The notes beneath the pieces are model-generated. The model was not told where the DNA came from and ran no database searches. It worked only from the letters and a program-made list of their open reading frames with translations. Both the position numbers and the translations under genes were made by a program. DNA of 64,000 nucleotides from the NCBI RefSeq assembly GCF_003027925.1, contig NZ_PYPS01000010.1, forward strand, positions 120,417 through 184,416, read 5' to 3'. Below, piece after piece: positions 24,480-35,352 of this stretch. Source of the DNA: Micromonospora sp. RP3T (GTDB lineage Bacteria > Actinomycetota > Actinomycetes > Mycobacteriales > Micromonosporaceae). Each line of letters opens with the position of its first letter. Positions within the stretch are counted from its first letter, which is position 1.

Positions 24480-25277
24480 TCAGAGTTCGGTGACGACCAC
24501 GTCGAGCAGTCGGGGCCGACCGGGCGTGCGAGGGCCCTCCTCGACCGTGTGCCCCAGGTCGCGCAGCGCCCCCACCAGCGCGGCGGCGCTGCGCGGGCGG
24601 GCGTCGGCGACGAGCAGGTCCCGGACCAGCCGGCCCTTGGTGGCCTTGTTGAAGTGGCTCACCACGGACCGGGACGGGCTGCCGTCCACCAGCCGTTCGT
24701 GCAGCACCCGCACCGTCACCGTCCGGTCGGCGAGCGGGCCCGACGGCGTCCAGGTGGCCGCGTACGCGCCGGAGCGCAGGTCCAGCACCGGGCCGCGACC
24801 CGCCGCCGCCGTCACGGCGGGGTCCAGCGCGGCCCGCCAGTACGCCGACAGCGCCCCGATCCCCGGCAGCCGCGCCCCGACCGGGCAGCGGTACGGCGGC
24901 ACCCGGTCGGTGAGCCGCACCGCGCCCCACAGGCCGGAGCTGATCAGCACCGACCGGCGGGCGGCCCGCTGCGCCGCCGGGGGGAGCGTGGCCAGGTCGA
25001 GCGCCTCGTAGAGCACCCCGGTGTAGAGCCGCCCGGCCGGCGCGGTCGCCGCCACCCGCAGGCGCGCGTTGCGGCGCAGCTCGCCGCGCTGTCCCTCGCT
25101 CAGCCCCAGCGCGTCCCGGGCGGCGGTCTCGTCCGGCCCGGCGCACAGCGCGACGAGCGCGTCCAGCACCGCGTCCCGGGTCGGGTTCAGCTCGGGCAGG
25201 GAGAGCCGGGACAGGTCCAGCCGGCGGCCGGTGCCGGCGTCGGCCTTGCCCTCGGACGGGGGCAGCAGGATGAGCAT
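24480..25277 (-). CDS. yaaA: YaaA-family peroxide stress / DNA-binding protein
   Basis: The 265-residue protein is full length for the YaaA (DUF328) family and begins with its signature MLILLPPSEGKAD. Also visible are LYTGVLYEALDL, VLISSGLWGAVRLTD and the conserved VVSHFNKATKGRLVRDLL near residue 205. In E. coli YaaA lowers intracellular free iron during peroxide stress and binds unusual DNA junctions. The ATG at 25277 is chosen because it begins the family's N-terminus; the frame stays open to 25322. It follows the GT39-like membrane protein by 22 bases on the same strand. Confidence 0.9.
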   Translation of the reverse strand: MLILLPPSEGKADAGTGRRLDLSRLSLPELNPTRDAVLDALVALCAGPDETAARDALGLSEGQRGELRRNARLRVAATAPAGRLYTGVLYEALDLATLPPAAQRAARRSVLISSGLWGAVRLTDRVPPYRCPVGARLPGIGALSAYWRAALDPAVTAAAGRGPVLDLRSGAYAATWTPSGPLADRTVTVRVLHERLVDGSPSRSVVSHFNKATKGRLVRDLLVADARPRSAAALVGALRDLGHTVEEGPRTPGRPRLLDVVVTEL

Positions 25278-25299
25278 CGGCACAGCGTACGGGCGGGCG

Positions 25300-26889
25300 T
25301 CAGCGCCACGGCCGCACGGCACGCTCCGGGTGGTACACGCGACTGTGCCCCACCTCGGCCACCACCGCCGCGTCGGCCCGCCCGCCCAGCAGCCGCCGCA
25401 GGGCGCGCTCGGCCGGCGACCCGACCGCCACCACGTATCCGGGGCGGGCCGCCCGGGCCACCCGCTGCCAGTACGCCGGGTAGCGGTTCTGCCCCGGGGT
25501 CAGGTTGCCGTCCAGCACACCGCAGGCCACCGCCTCGCCGGTGTTGAAGATCAGCCGGTTGCAGGTCCAGTAGTCGCCGTACACCTCGTGCAGCCCGGCC
25601 CGCCGCACCGCGCCGGCCAACCGGCGGGCGTCCCGCTCGTCGGCGCGGATCCCGGGCAGGCCGACCAGGAACGCCGCGGTGCCGGCCAGCGTGGCGGCGG
25701 TCAGCCCGGCCAGCACCACGGCGGCCGGCACGCCGCGCAGCCGGTCCGCCCGGCCGGCGGTGGCCCGCAGCGCGGGTACCGCGGCCCGCCAGAGCGGCCA
25801 GAGCACCGCCGGCAGTGACACCTGGAGCACCGACAGGTACCGGGCGTCGCCCAGCGGGTCGGTGGCGGCGAGCGGGCTGCGCACGTACGCCAGCAGCGTC
25901 AACGCCGCGCCGGCGATGAGCGCGAGGATCGCCGCGGCCCGGACCCGTGCGGCCGGGTCCCCGGCCCGGCGGTACGCGACCACGCCGAGCCCGGCGGCGA
26001 CCGCCAGCAGCACCGGGTAGAGCACGCCGAACCACTGCGCCCAGCGCGCGCAGCCGTCCATCGGGCAGAGCCCGGACGCCAGCGGCACCCCCTCCAGCAG
26101 CCCGCCGTGCAGCCGCGCCGCGAGCGACGGGGCGACGCCCTCCTTCGTGCTGATCTCCCGGAACACCGACAGTGAGTCCTGCCCGGCCGGCGCCACCACG
26201 TTGTCCTTGATCATCGGGGCCACGCCGGCCAGGAAACCGACCACCAGCAGCACGCCCGGCCAGCCGATCAGGTCCCGGGGCGCGGCCAGCACCAGCACCA
26301 CGCCGGCCGCCAGCAGGTACGGCGTGATCAGCCAGTCCGACCAGAGTGCCAGCCCGGTGAGCAGGCCGAACGCGCCGGTGGCGAGCCAGCGGTGCCGGAC
26401 CCGCCGCTCGCCGAGCGCGACCGCGAGCAGCAGCAGCGCCAGCACCGCCGGTTTGACCTCGGGCCGGCCGCCGACCACGGTGAGCTGGTCCCGGACCACC
26501 CGCTCCGAGCCGAGCGCGAGCAGGCCCACCACGGCCACCGCCAGCCAGGGGGAGAAGAGCCGGCGGGTCAACCGGTACGCCAGCCACAGGAAGACCGCGT
26601 AGAGCGCGAGCAGTGGCAGCCGCAGCACCGGCCAGCTCGGCCCGGCCCACCCCACCAGCGGGGCGGCCAGGTACGACTCCAGCATCCCCATGTAGCGCTG
26701 GCCGTAGAGAAAGACCGGCCGTTCGTGGCCGCCGGCTATGTGCAGCGCGGCCAGGCCGAACGTGGCCTCGTCGCTGTTCGAGGCGGGCACCGTGAACAGC
26801 GTCAGCACCAGCCGGTAGCCGACCCCGGCCGCGCCCAGCAGCAACGCCACCAGCGCCGGCGCGTCCGGGTTGCGTTTCGCTGTCGACAC
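25300..26889 (-). CDS. GT39-like polytopic membrane glycosyltransferase
   Basis: The protein is about 529 residues with roughly ten membrane helices. The first extracytoplasmic loop reads NSDEATFGLAALHIAGG, containing the acidic pair (DE) expected for GT39/ArnT-like enzymes, followed by YGQRYMGMLESYLAAPL. The C-terminal 110 residues form a soluble domain. It probably transfers a sugar from a polyprenyl-phosphate donor to a lipid, glycan or protein outside the membrane. The start is GTG 26889, just before the first helix. A spurious 1469-codon frame runs through this gene from 29709, antisense to the phosphatase and glgB, and was discarded. It is probably co-transcribed with yaaA. Confidence 0.72.
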   Translation of the reverse strand: MSTAKRNPDAPALVALLLGAAGVGYRLVLTLFTVPASNSDEATFGLAALHIAGGHERPVFLYGQRYMGMLESYLAAPLVGWAGPSWPVLRLPLLALYAVFLWLAYRLTRRLFSPWLAVAVVGLLALGSERVVRDQLTVVGGRPEVKPAVLALLLLAVALGERRVRHRWLATGAFGLLTGLALWSDWLITPYLLAAGVVLVLAAPRDLIGWPGVLLVVGFLAGVAPMIKDNVVAPAGQDSLSVFREISTKEGVAPSLAARLHGGLLEGVPLASGLCPMDGCARWAQWFGVLYPVLLAVAAGLGVVAYRRAGDPAARVRAAAILALIAGAALTLLAYVRSPLAATDPLGDARYLSVLQVSLPAVLWPLWRAAVPALRATAGRADRLRGVPAAVVLAGLTAATLAGTAAFLVGLPGIRADERDARRLAGAVRRAGLHEVYGDYWTCNRLIFNTGEAVACGVLDGNLTPGQNRYPAYWQRVARAARPGYVVAVGSPAERALRRLLGGRADAAVVAEVGHSRVYHPERAVRPWR

Positions 26890-27009
26890 GACCCAGGCCC
26901 CCGTCGTCGCCCCCGACCGCAGTCTGACACGCTGCCCACCCGGTGCCGGGGCGGATCGGCGGAGATCACTCGCGTGGCCGGGCCCGGCCGGTTGTGGCAG
27001 GGTTGGCAC

Positions 27010-28050
27010 GTGCCGCCCACACCACCGGACCAGCTCGCCGTGCCCCAACTGCACCGCGCCGCGCGCATCGAGGACGCGCTGCACGGCCTGGTGGAGCGCC
27101 GGTTGCGGCGCACCGGGTGGCAGCCCAACATCATCGCGTACGCCGGCTACGGCGCGCCGGGTTGGGCGCGGGTGCTCTGCCGCGTGCTGCTGGGCCGACC
27201 GGACACCCGACGCCGCGGCCGGCTGGACAAGGTGCGCGGCTGGCGCAGCTTCGCCACCCTGCCGGCCAAGCACGCCCGGGTGACCGTCGAGGTCAACGGC
27301 GTGCGCCACGAGGTGACCGCGGACCGCAGCGGTTTCGTCGACACCGTCGTCGAGGGTGACTTCACGCCCGGCTGGGGCTGCGTACGCCTGAGCGTGGCGG
27401 ACGCCGAGCCGGTGGAGGCGCTGGTGCGCGTCCTCGACCCGAACGTCCGGTTCGGCATCCTCTCCGACATCGACGACACGGTCATGGTGACCGCGCTGCC
27501 CCGGCCGATGCTCGCCGCGTGGAACACGTTCGTGCTCGACGAGCACGCCCGCAACGCCGTGCCCGGCATGGCGGTGCTCTACGAACGACTGGCCACCGCC
27601 CACCCCGGCGCGCCGGTCTTCTACCTCTCCACCGGCGCCTGGAACGTCGCGCCCACGCTGACCCGGTTCCTGTCCCGGCACCTGTACCCGGCCGGGCCGC
27701 TGCTGCTCACCGACTGGGGGCCGACCGCCGACCGCTGGTTCCGCAGCGGGCGGGAGCACAAGCGGGCCACGCTGGCCCGGCTGTCCCGGGAGTTCCCCGA
27801 GGTGCGCTGGCTGCTCATCGGCGACGACGGGCAGCACGACCCGGAGATCTACCGGGAGTTCGCCGCCGCCCACCCGGACAACGTGGCCGGCGTGGCGATC
27901 CGGCGGCTCTCGCCGACGCAGTCCGTGCTCGCCGGCAGCCTCCCCGCGCCGCAGGGACGTTCCTCCTCCGGCCCGATCGGCCAGAAGTGGCTCAGCGCCC
28001 CCGACGGCGCCGGCCTGTGGAAACTCCTCCGCGAAGCCGACCTGGTCTGA
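27010..28050 (+). CDS. App1/DUF2183-family phosphatase
   Basis: The 346-residue protein has a small beta-rich N-terminal domain (about 85-145), then a HAD-like phosphatase domain with nucleophile motif DIDDT at residues 153-157 (ILSDIDDTVMV). Then come VFYLSTGAWNVAP, a lysine in EHKRATLARL, and LLIGDDGQHDPEIY, the acidic motif IV. DUF2183 includes yeast App1, a Mg-dependent phosphatidate phosphatase; the bacterial substrates are not established. The start is GTG 27010, the only plausible in-frame site. It is divergent from the GT39-like gene with 120 bases between, which contain the perfect palindrome GGCCGGGCCCGGCC at 26976-26989. Confidence 0.85.
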   Translation: MPPTPPDQLAVPQLHRAARIEDALHGLVERRLRRTGWQPNIIAYAGYGAPGWARVLCRVLLGRPDTRRRGRLDKVRGWRSFATLPAKHARVTVEVNGVRHEVTADRSGFVDTVVEGDFTPGWGCVRLSVADAEPVEALVRVLDPNVRFGILSDIDDTVMVTALPRPMLAAWNTFVLDEHARNAVPGMAVLYERLATAHPGAPVFYLSTGAWNVAPTLTRFLSRHLYPAGPLLLTDWGPTADRWFRSGREHKRATLARLSREFPEVRWLLIGDDGQHDPEIYREFAAAHPDNVAGVAIRRLSPTQSVLAGSLPAPQGRSSSGPIGQKWLSAPDGAGLWKLLREADLV

Positions 28051-28064
28051 GCGCCGGGCTCCGG

Positions 28065-30154
28065 TCAGTTCTGGCGGAGCCAGAGGACGCCCAGCGGGGG
28101 GACCTGGAGGGCCGCCGAGGCGGGCAGGCCGTGCCACGGGATGTTCTCCGCGTGCACCTCGCCCAGGTTGCCCACCCCCGACCCGCCGTAGTGGTGGGCG
28201 TCGGTGTTCAGCGCCTCGGTCCAGGTGCCGCCCGCCGGCAGGCCGATCCGGTAGTCCGCCAGCGGCGTCGCGGAGAAGTTCGTCACGCACACCAGCGTCC
28301 CGCCGTCCGGGGCGATCCGGATGAACGAGACCGCGTTGTTGGCGACGTCGTCCCCGGCGATCCAGCGGAACCCGGCCGGGTCGGTGTCCTGCGCCCAGAG
28401 CGCCGGCGTGGCCCGGTAGGCGCGGTTCAGGTCCGCGACCAGGCGCTGCACCCCGGCGCGGGCCGGGTCGTGGGTGAGGTACCAGTCGAGGCCGCGTTCC
28501 TCGCTCCACTCCCGGTCGTCGGCCAGCTCGCAGCCCATGAAGAGCAACTGCTTGCCCGGGTGCGCCCACATGTACGCCAGCAGCGCCCGCACGTTCGCCA
28601 GCCGCTGCCAGGTGTCGCCGGGCATCTTGCCCGCGAGCGAGCCCTTGCCGTGCACCACCTCGTCGTGGCTGATCGGCAGCACGTAGTTCTCGCTCCACGC
28701 GTACGCCAGGGAGAACGTGAGCTGGTGGTGGTGGTGCTGGCGGTAGATCGGGTCCTTCGAGGTGTAGAGCAGGGTGTCGTGCATCCAGCCCATGTTCCAC
28801 TTGAACCCGAAGCCGAGCCCGCCGTCCGAGGTCGGCCGCGTCACGCCCGGCCAGGCGGTGGACTCCTCGGCGATCATCAGCACGCCCGGATGGCGCCGGT
28901 AGGCGGTGGCGTTGACCTCCTGGAGCAGCGCGATGGCCTCCAGGTTCTCCCGGCCGCCGTGCACGTTCGGGGCCCACTGCCCCTCCGGCCGGGAGTAGTC
29001 GAGGTACAGCATCGAGGCGACCGCGTCGACGCGCAGCCCGTCGACGTGGAACTCGTCCAGCCAGTACAGCGCGTTGGCGACCAGGAAGTTGCGCACCTCG
29101 TTGCGCCCGAAGTCGAAGACGTACGTGCCCCAGTCGGGCTGCTCGCCGCGGCGCGGGTCGGGGTGCTCGTAGAGCGGGGCGCCGTCGAAGCGCGCGAGGG
29201 CCCACTCGTCCGTGGCGAAGTGCCCCGGCACCCAGTCCAGGATCACCCCGATGCCGGCGGCGTGCAGCCGGTCCACCAGGTGGCGGAAGTCGTCCGGGTC
29301 GCCGAACCGGGCGGTGGGCGCGTAGAAGCCGGTGACCTGGTAGCCCCACGAGCCGCCGTACGGATGCTCCATCACCGGCAGCAGCTCCACGTGCGTGAAG
29401 CCCATCTCGGTGACGTACGCGGTCAACTGCTCGGCCAGCTCGCGGTAGCCGAGGCCGGGCCGCCACGAGCCCAGGTGCACCTCGTACACGCTCATCGGCT
29501 CCTCGTGCGGCCGCCGCGCCGCCCGGCGCTCCAGCCACTCCGCGTCGCCCCACGCGTACGCCGAATGGTGCACCACCGACGCGGTGGCGGGCGGCACCTC
29601 GGTGCGGGTGGCCATCGGGTCGGCCTTGTCCCGCCACCGGCCGTCGGCGCCGAGAATGCGGTACTTGTAGCGGCTGCCGGCCGGGACGCCGGGCAGGAAG
29701 ACCTCCCACACTCCGCTGGAGCCGAGCGAGCGCATCGGCCAGCCGTCGTCCGGCCCCCAGCCGGTGAAGTCGCCGACCACCCGCACGCCGCGCGCGTTGG
29801 GCGCCCAGACCGTGAACGCCACGCCCTCGTCGAAGACCCGGGCGCCGAGCGCCGACCAGAGCCGCTCGTGCCGCCCCTCGCCGATCAGGTGCAGGTCCAG
29901 GTCGCCGAGCGTGGGCGGGTAACGGTACGGGTCGTCGAGCGTCGCGCCGTCCACCTCGACCCGGTAGTCGAGCACCTCGCCGGGCACCACCGACTCGAAG
30001 ACGCCGACGTCGTGCACCCGCTTCATCGGGTGCCGTTCCCCGTCGACGAGCAGCGTCACCTCGCCCGCGCCCCGGCGCAGCGTGCGGATCGTGGTGCTCC
30101 CGTCGGCCGGGTGCGCGCCGAGCACGGCGTGCGGGTCGTGCGCCTCGCCGGCGA

Positions 30155-30167
<13 letters not shown>
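28065..30167 (-). CDS. glgB: 1,4-alpha-glucan branching enzyme GlgB
   Basis: The 700-residue protein has an N-terminal CBM48-type region, the GH13 barrel and a C-terminal beta domain. The catalytic nucleophile is D381 in [16 protein letters not shown] and the acid/base is E434 in [16 protein letters not shown] is typical of GlgB. It introduces alpha-1,6 branches into the linear maltosyl chains made by GlgE. The start ATG at 30167 lies inside the end of glgE (13-base overlap), so the two are coupled; a longer frame to 30563 overlaps glgE and is rejected. It is convergent with the phosphatase gene, with only 14 bases between stops. Confidence 0.97.
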
Positions 30168-32284
<2,117 letters not shown>

Positions 32285-32418
32285 CCGCTCAACCTACTGC
32301 GCGAGATCGTCTCGCGCTCGGCAGCGCCCCCCGATGCACCGGATCGCGCCATTGGCGGGTTTCGGTCAATGATCGACACCAGCTCGGTGAAGTAGTGGTG
32401 TCCCTACGACCGGGATAG

Positions 32419-32742
32419 GACCACTTCGCCGAACTGGCATCCGAGCTTACGCAGCAGCAGTTCGCCGACCGCCTCGGCAAGTCGAAGAGCTGGGTGGACA
32501 AGGCGGAACGCGGGGTACGCCGGCTGGAACGGGTGTCCAACCTCCGCGAGATCGCCGACGCGCTCCGGATCGACCTGGACGTTCTGCTGGTCGAGTCGCC
32601 GGACCGGCCGCCCCCGACCGTCGTCGACGTGGAGCGTCTGCGTGCCGCGCTCGCCCGCTACCACCTCCCGGCCGCCGCCCGCGAACTGCTCGACCGCGCG
32701 GCGCGGGCCGGTGACGAGCAAAGCAGCCGGGCGCGCGGTCGC
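32419..32742 (+). pseudogene. Remnant of an XRE-family (helix-turn-helix) regulator gene
   Basis: The translation from 32419, immediately after an in-frame TAG (32416-32418), gives ELTQQQFADRLGKSKSWVDK, then AERGVRRLERVSNLREIADA and a VLLVESPDR segment. This is the recognition helix and following part of the long Streptomyces/Micromonospora XRE regulators, which usually run to about 400 residues. Here the first turn of the HTH and any good start codon are missing, and similarity fades after about residue 105, where the frame enters DNA antisense to the APH-like gene. I read it as a doubly truncated remnant next to the glgE promoter. GTG 32494 cannot start a working HTH. The end coordinate is approximate. 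Confidence 0.55.
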
Positions 32743-32788
32743 CGGCCGCCCCGCCCGGCCTGCCCCGTCCCACCGCCGGCCGGCCCGC

Positions 32789-33535
32789 CTAGGGCTCCCG
32801 CATCCGGGCCCGGAGCACGTCGAACTCGCACCCCGGCGCGTCCGGGTCGAAGCCGTGCTCGATCAGCCAGCGTGACGCCACCAGGCTGCGCAGCGACCAC
32901 CAGGCGCGGATCACCTCCCGGTCCGCGCCGGCGCCGTAGCCCGCGAGCAGGTCGTCCAGGCGTTCCTCGTGCCCGAGCGTCAGCGTCGCGAGGTCGGCCA
33001 TGGCGTCGCCGGGAGCGGCCTCGGACCAGTCGATGACGCCGGTGACCTCGTCGCCGTCGACGAACACGTGGGTGATCTGGAGGTCGCCGTGGACGAACAC
33101 CGGTTTCCGCGGCCGGAGCGCGGCCCCGGCGATCTCCCGGTTGCGCCGGATCACCTCGGCGGGCAGGACGGCGTTGGCGAGCAGCCACGCGCACTCGCTG
33201 TCGAGTTCCGCCGCCACGTCGTCGAGCCGGCGTCCCGGCCACGGCGGCAACGGCGCGTCGTGCAACCGCCGGACGGCGGCCCCCGTGGCGGCCCACGCCG
33301 ACGGCGACGCGGGCGACGGTTCGCCGAGGAGGCCGAGCGCCGTGCCGGGCACGGCGGCGATCGCGAGTACGGGCGGCTCGTGCCAGCGGACCGCCGGGGT
33401 CGGTATCGGCGCGAGGGCCATCGCCCGCACCTCGACGTCGGCGTGCGACGGGTCTCCGTCGATCTTCAGGAACACGTCGCCGACGCGCAGCGTCACGCGC
33501 TGGCGGTGGGCGACGACGACTTCAACGTCTGCCAT
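32789..33535 (-). CDS. Aminoglycoside phosphotransferase-like kinase (APH family)
   Basis: The 248-residue protein has the APH/protein-kinase-like fold: a small N-lobe (VTLRVGDVFLKIDGD), then the Brenner motif HGDLQITHVFVDGDEV and the metal-binding GVIDWSEAAPGDAMADLA. The catalytic aspartate is present, but the residue usually Asn in HGDxxxxN is His here, as in some actinobacterial relatives. It probably phosphorylates a small hydroxylated molecule; antibiotic resistance cannot be assumed. The ATG at 33535 has AGGA eight bases upstream; ATG 33544 is an alternative. It lies in the accessory insert between the glg genes, next to a methyltransferase on the same strand. Confidence 0.85.
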   Translation of the reverse strand: MADVEVVVAHRQRVTLRVGDVFLKIDGDPSHADVEVRAMALAPIPTPAVRWHEPPVLAIAAVPGTALGLLGEPSPASPSAWAATGAAVRRLHDAPLPPWPGRRLDDVAAELDSECAWLLANAVLPAEVIRRNREIAGAALRPRKPVFVHGDLQITHVFVDGDEVTGVIDWSEAAPGDAMADLATLTLGHEERLDDLLAGYGAGADREVIRAWWSLRSLVASRWLIEHGFDPDAPGCEFDVLRARMREP

Positions 33536-33636
33536 ACCGGCCATCCTGGCGTGGGCGGGCGTCGATGTCGTCGGAGTTTGCGGGCGGGCCGGACGTGTCC
33601 GCCGGTCATCCGGATCAGCGGGCTTCGGTGTCCGGC

Positions 33637-34362
33637 TTAGGGCGACCGTTGGGCGACGAACACGAACTCCCGGTCGGGGCGGTCGGGCGCCTGCCGCACG
33701 TCGAGGACCCGGTAGCCGTTGGTGGCGAGGCTCGACTCGACCTCGTCGCGGTCGCGGAACCGCAGCGTCGAGTCCGAGGTGAGGACCGCGCCGTCGGCGA
33801 GGAACCGGTACGTGTGCCGGAACGACACCAGCGGCAGGTCGACGCCGGTGACGTGGAGGTGCTGCTCCACCGGCCCGACGCCCGGGACGTCCCGGGTGAC
33901 CGGAGCCGTGGTGGCCCACTCCTCCCAGGCCCGCCGCTCGGGCCGCCGGGTCTCGAAGACGAGGTGCCCGTGCGGGCGGAGCGCGGCACGGATGCCGTGG
34001 AGCGTGCGGGCCCAGTCGGTGTCGGTCAGGAACACCTGGGCCACGTTCCCGGTCATCGTGGCCAGGTCGGCGTCGAGCGCCGGCAGCGCGGTGGCGTCGC
34101 CGTGCAGCCAGCGGACCCGGTCCGCGCCGTCCTTGGCGCGGGCGACGTCGAGGGACGCCCCGGCCGGGTCGACGCCGACGACCGCGTGACCGTGCCGGGC
34201 GAGCAGCACCGCCAGCGACCCGGTCCCGCATCCCACGTCGAGCACCGTGCGGGCGCCCAGCTCACCGGCGACCGTCAGGTAGGCGGCCAGGTCACCACGG
34301 TCGTCGTCGAACGCGTCGTAGATCGCCGCGAGACGCGGATGGGCGAAGATCGCATCGAGCAT
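33637..34362 (-). CDS. Class I SAM-dependent methyltransferase
   Basis: The 241-residue protein has the Rossmann methyltransferase order: motif I VLDVGCGTGSLAVLLA near residue 40, VVGVDPAGASLDVAR, the acidic motif LDADLATMTGNVAQVFL, then FETRRPERRAWEEW. It starts MLDAIFAHPRLAAIYDAF, common in actinobacterial Methyltransf_25 proteins of unknown substrate. It is soluble, with no signal peptide. It lies 101 bases upstream of the APH-like gene on the same strand, so co-transcription is possible. Confidence 0.88.
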   Translation of the reverse strand: MLDAIFAHPRLAAIYDAFDDDRGDLAAYLTVAGELGARTVLDVGCGTGSLAVLLARHGHAVVGVDPAGASLDVARAKDGADRVRWLHGDATALPALDADLATMTGNVAQVFLTDTDWARTLHGIRAALRPHGHLVFETRRPERRAWEEWATTAPVTRDVPGVGPVEQHLHVTGVDLPLVSFRHTYRFLADGAVLTSDSTLRFRDRDEVESSLATNGYRVLDVRQAPDRPDREFVFVAQRSP

Positions 34363-34407
34363 CCGGCCGACCGTAGCCCCTGGTGCCGCGCCTCGGCGAC
34401 GGAGTTC

Positions 34408-34803
34408 TCAGCCGAGGTCGTACTCGACCGGGCCGGTGTTGAGCACCCAGGCGAGCGGCATGGTCGCGCGCACCTCGTAGCGCTCGCCCGCCAGGCGGTG
34501 CATCGTGACCGTCTGTGCCGGATCCTGCTCCACGATCCAGTACTGCGGGATGCCGGCGGCGGCGTACTCGCTCCGCTTGGTCACCGTGTCGATGCCGTCG
34601 GATCCTGGCGAGACGATCTCGGCGACGAGAAGGACGTCGGCCGCCGGCAGCCACACACCATCGACCTGGGCCTTGCTCCAGACCACCAGATCGGGGATGC
34701 GTCCGCCGACCCCGCCGCGCCGGCCCGGGATACGCAGCCCGACCGCTTGGGCGATGTGGTCCGCCCCGGCGCGCTCGCCGGCCGGTCGACACCGGTTGAG
34801 CAA
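34408..34803 (-). pseudogene. 5'-truncated Uma2-family (PD-(D/E)XK-like) gene
   Basis: The 131 residues cover the catalytic core of Uma2 (DUF820) proteins: IPDLVVWSKAQ, LLVAEIVSPGSD with TVTKRSEYAAAGIPQYWIV (the D...E.K residues are present) and the C-terminal strands. Uma2 proteins are usually about 180-200 residues; the first 50-60 are missing. The only start is a TTG at 34803 inside an intergenic repeat, with no ribosome-binding site. I read it as a gene whose 5' end was lost at the repeat junction, though a short expressed product cannot be ruled out. Uma2 genes are abundant in actinomycetes and cyanobacteria with unknown function. Confidence 0.7.
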
Positions 34804-34845
34804 GGACCTGCCTCTACCGAATGCGTTGAACCGGGCCCCCTCCTT
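34795..34845. repeat. Intergenic repeat copy B (diverged)
   Basis: The 51-base segment has the same layout as the copy at 35735-35788: a GTTGAG..AAGG block, the shared core GCCTCTACCG, then GTTGAA..GGGCCCC..CCTT. It is more diverged than the other copy and holds the TTG start of the truncated Uma2 gene. Confidence 0.6.
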
Positions 34846-34867
34846 CGTCCTGGCGTCGGACCGGCGC

Positions 34868-35263
34868 TCAGGGTCGATCGAACCGTCGGCGCGCGGCCAA
34901 CACCTCGTCCAGGTGGCGGCGGCTCCATCGACAGAAGCCGTTGATCGTGTCGTGCATGTCCCGCCCGGCAGTGGTGAGCCGGTACTCGGTCCGAGGTGGC
35001 ACAGTCGGGTGGAGCGTCCGGTGGACCAGCCCCTGCTGCTCCAACTGCCGCAGCGTCACGGTGAGCAACCGGTGGCTGATACCGGTCACCTGCCGGTGCA
35101 ACTCGCCGAAGCGGGGTGAGTCCGGGCCGATGGCCTCGATCACCGGCAGCGCCCACTTGGTGCCCACCACGCCGAACACCTCCCGGGCGACCGCCTGCAC
35201 CCGCGCCACATCGGTCGCCGTCGGCGTGCCCACGACGTCATCCGCCCGGTGAAAACCGCTCAC
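34868..35263 (-). CDS. HxlR-family winged-helix regulator
   Basis: The 131-residue protein matches HxlR: VFGVVGTKWALPVIEAI (helix 1 and wing region), RFGELHRQVTGISHRLLTVTLRQLEQQGLV (recognition helix) and VEYRLT-like TEYRLTTAGR. The usual N-terminal cysteine sensor (CP motif) is absent; that position reads VQAVAREVF. It starts at GTG 35261-35263. It is divergent from the VOC protein at 35353, with a palindrome between them, so it probably represses that gene and itself (inference). Confidence 0.9.
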   Translation of the reverse strand: MSGFHRADDVVGTPTATDVARVQAVAREVFGVVGTKWALPVIEAIGPDSPRFGELHRQVTGISHRLLTVTLRQLEQQGLVHRTLHPTVPPRTEYRLTTAGRDMHDTINGFCRWSRRHLDEVLAARRRFDRP

Positions 35264-35282
35264 GTGTGCCGCCTCTTACCAA

Positions 35283-35296
35283 AAAGTGCGTACTTT
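35283..35296. promoter_or_regulatory. Candidate HxlR operator
   Basis: AAAGT-GCGT-ACTTT is a perfect inverted repeat in an AT-rich pocket of the 89-base gap between the divergent HxlR and VOC genes. HxlR regulators commonly bind such palindromes in their own divergent promoter. Confidence 0.5.
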
Positions 35297-35352
35297 ACCT
35301 GTTCGGAATCATTGTCCTACGGTCTGGCCAGAACCTTGATGAGGGGAAAAGC

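Noticed and set aside
25300..29709. Single 1469-codon minus-strand ORF
   Set aside because: Only the last 529 codons look like a protein (membrane helices, sensible start). The rest is Arg/Pro/Gly-rich and antisense to the App1-type phosphatase gene or overlapping glgB in another frame, a usual artefact of very high GC.
32789..33535. Antibiotic-resistance gene reading of the APH-like kinase
   Set aside because: Only the generic kinase motifs are visible; the Asn of the Brenner motif is replaced and there is no linked biosynthetic or resistance context.
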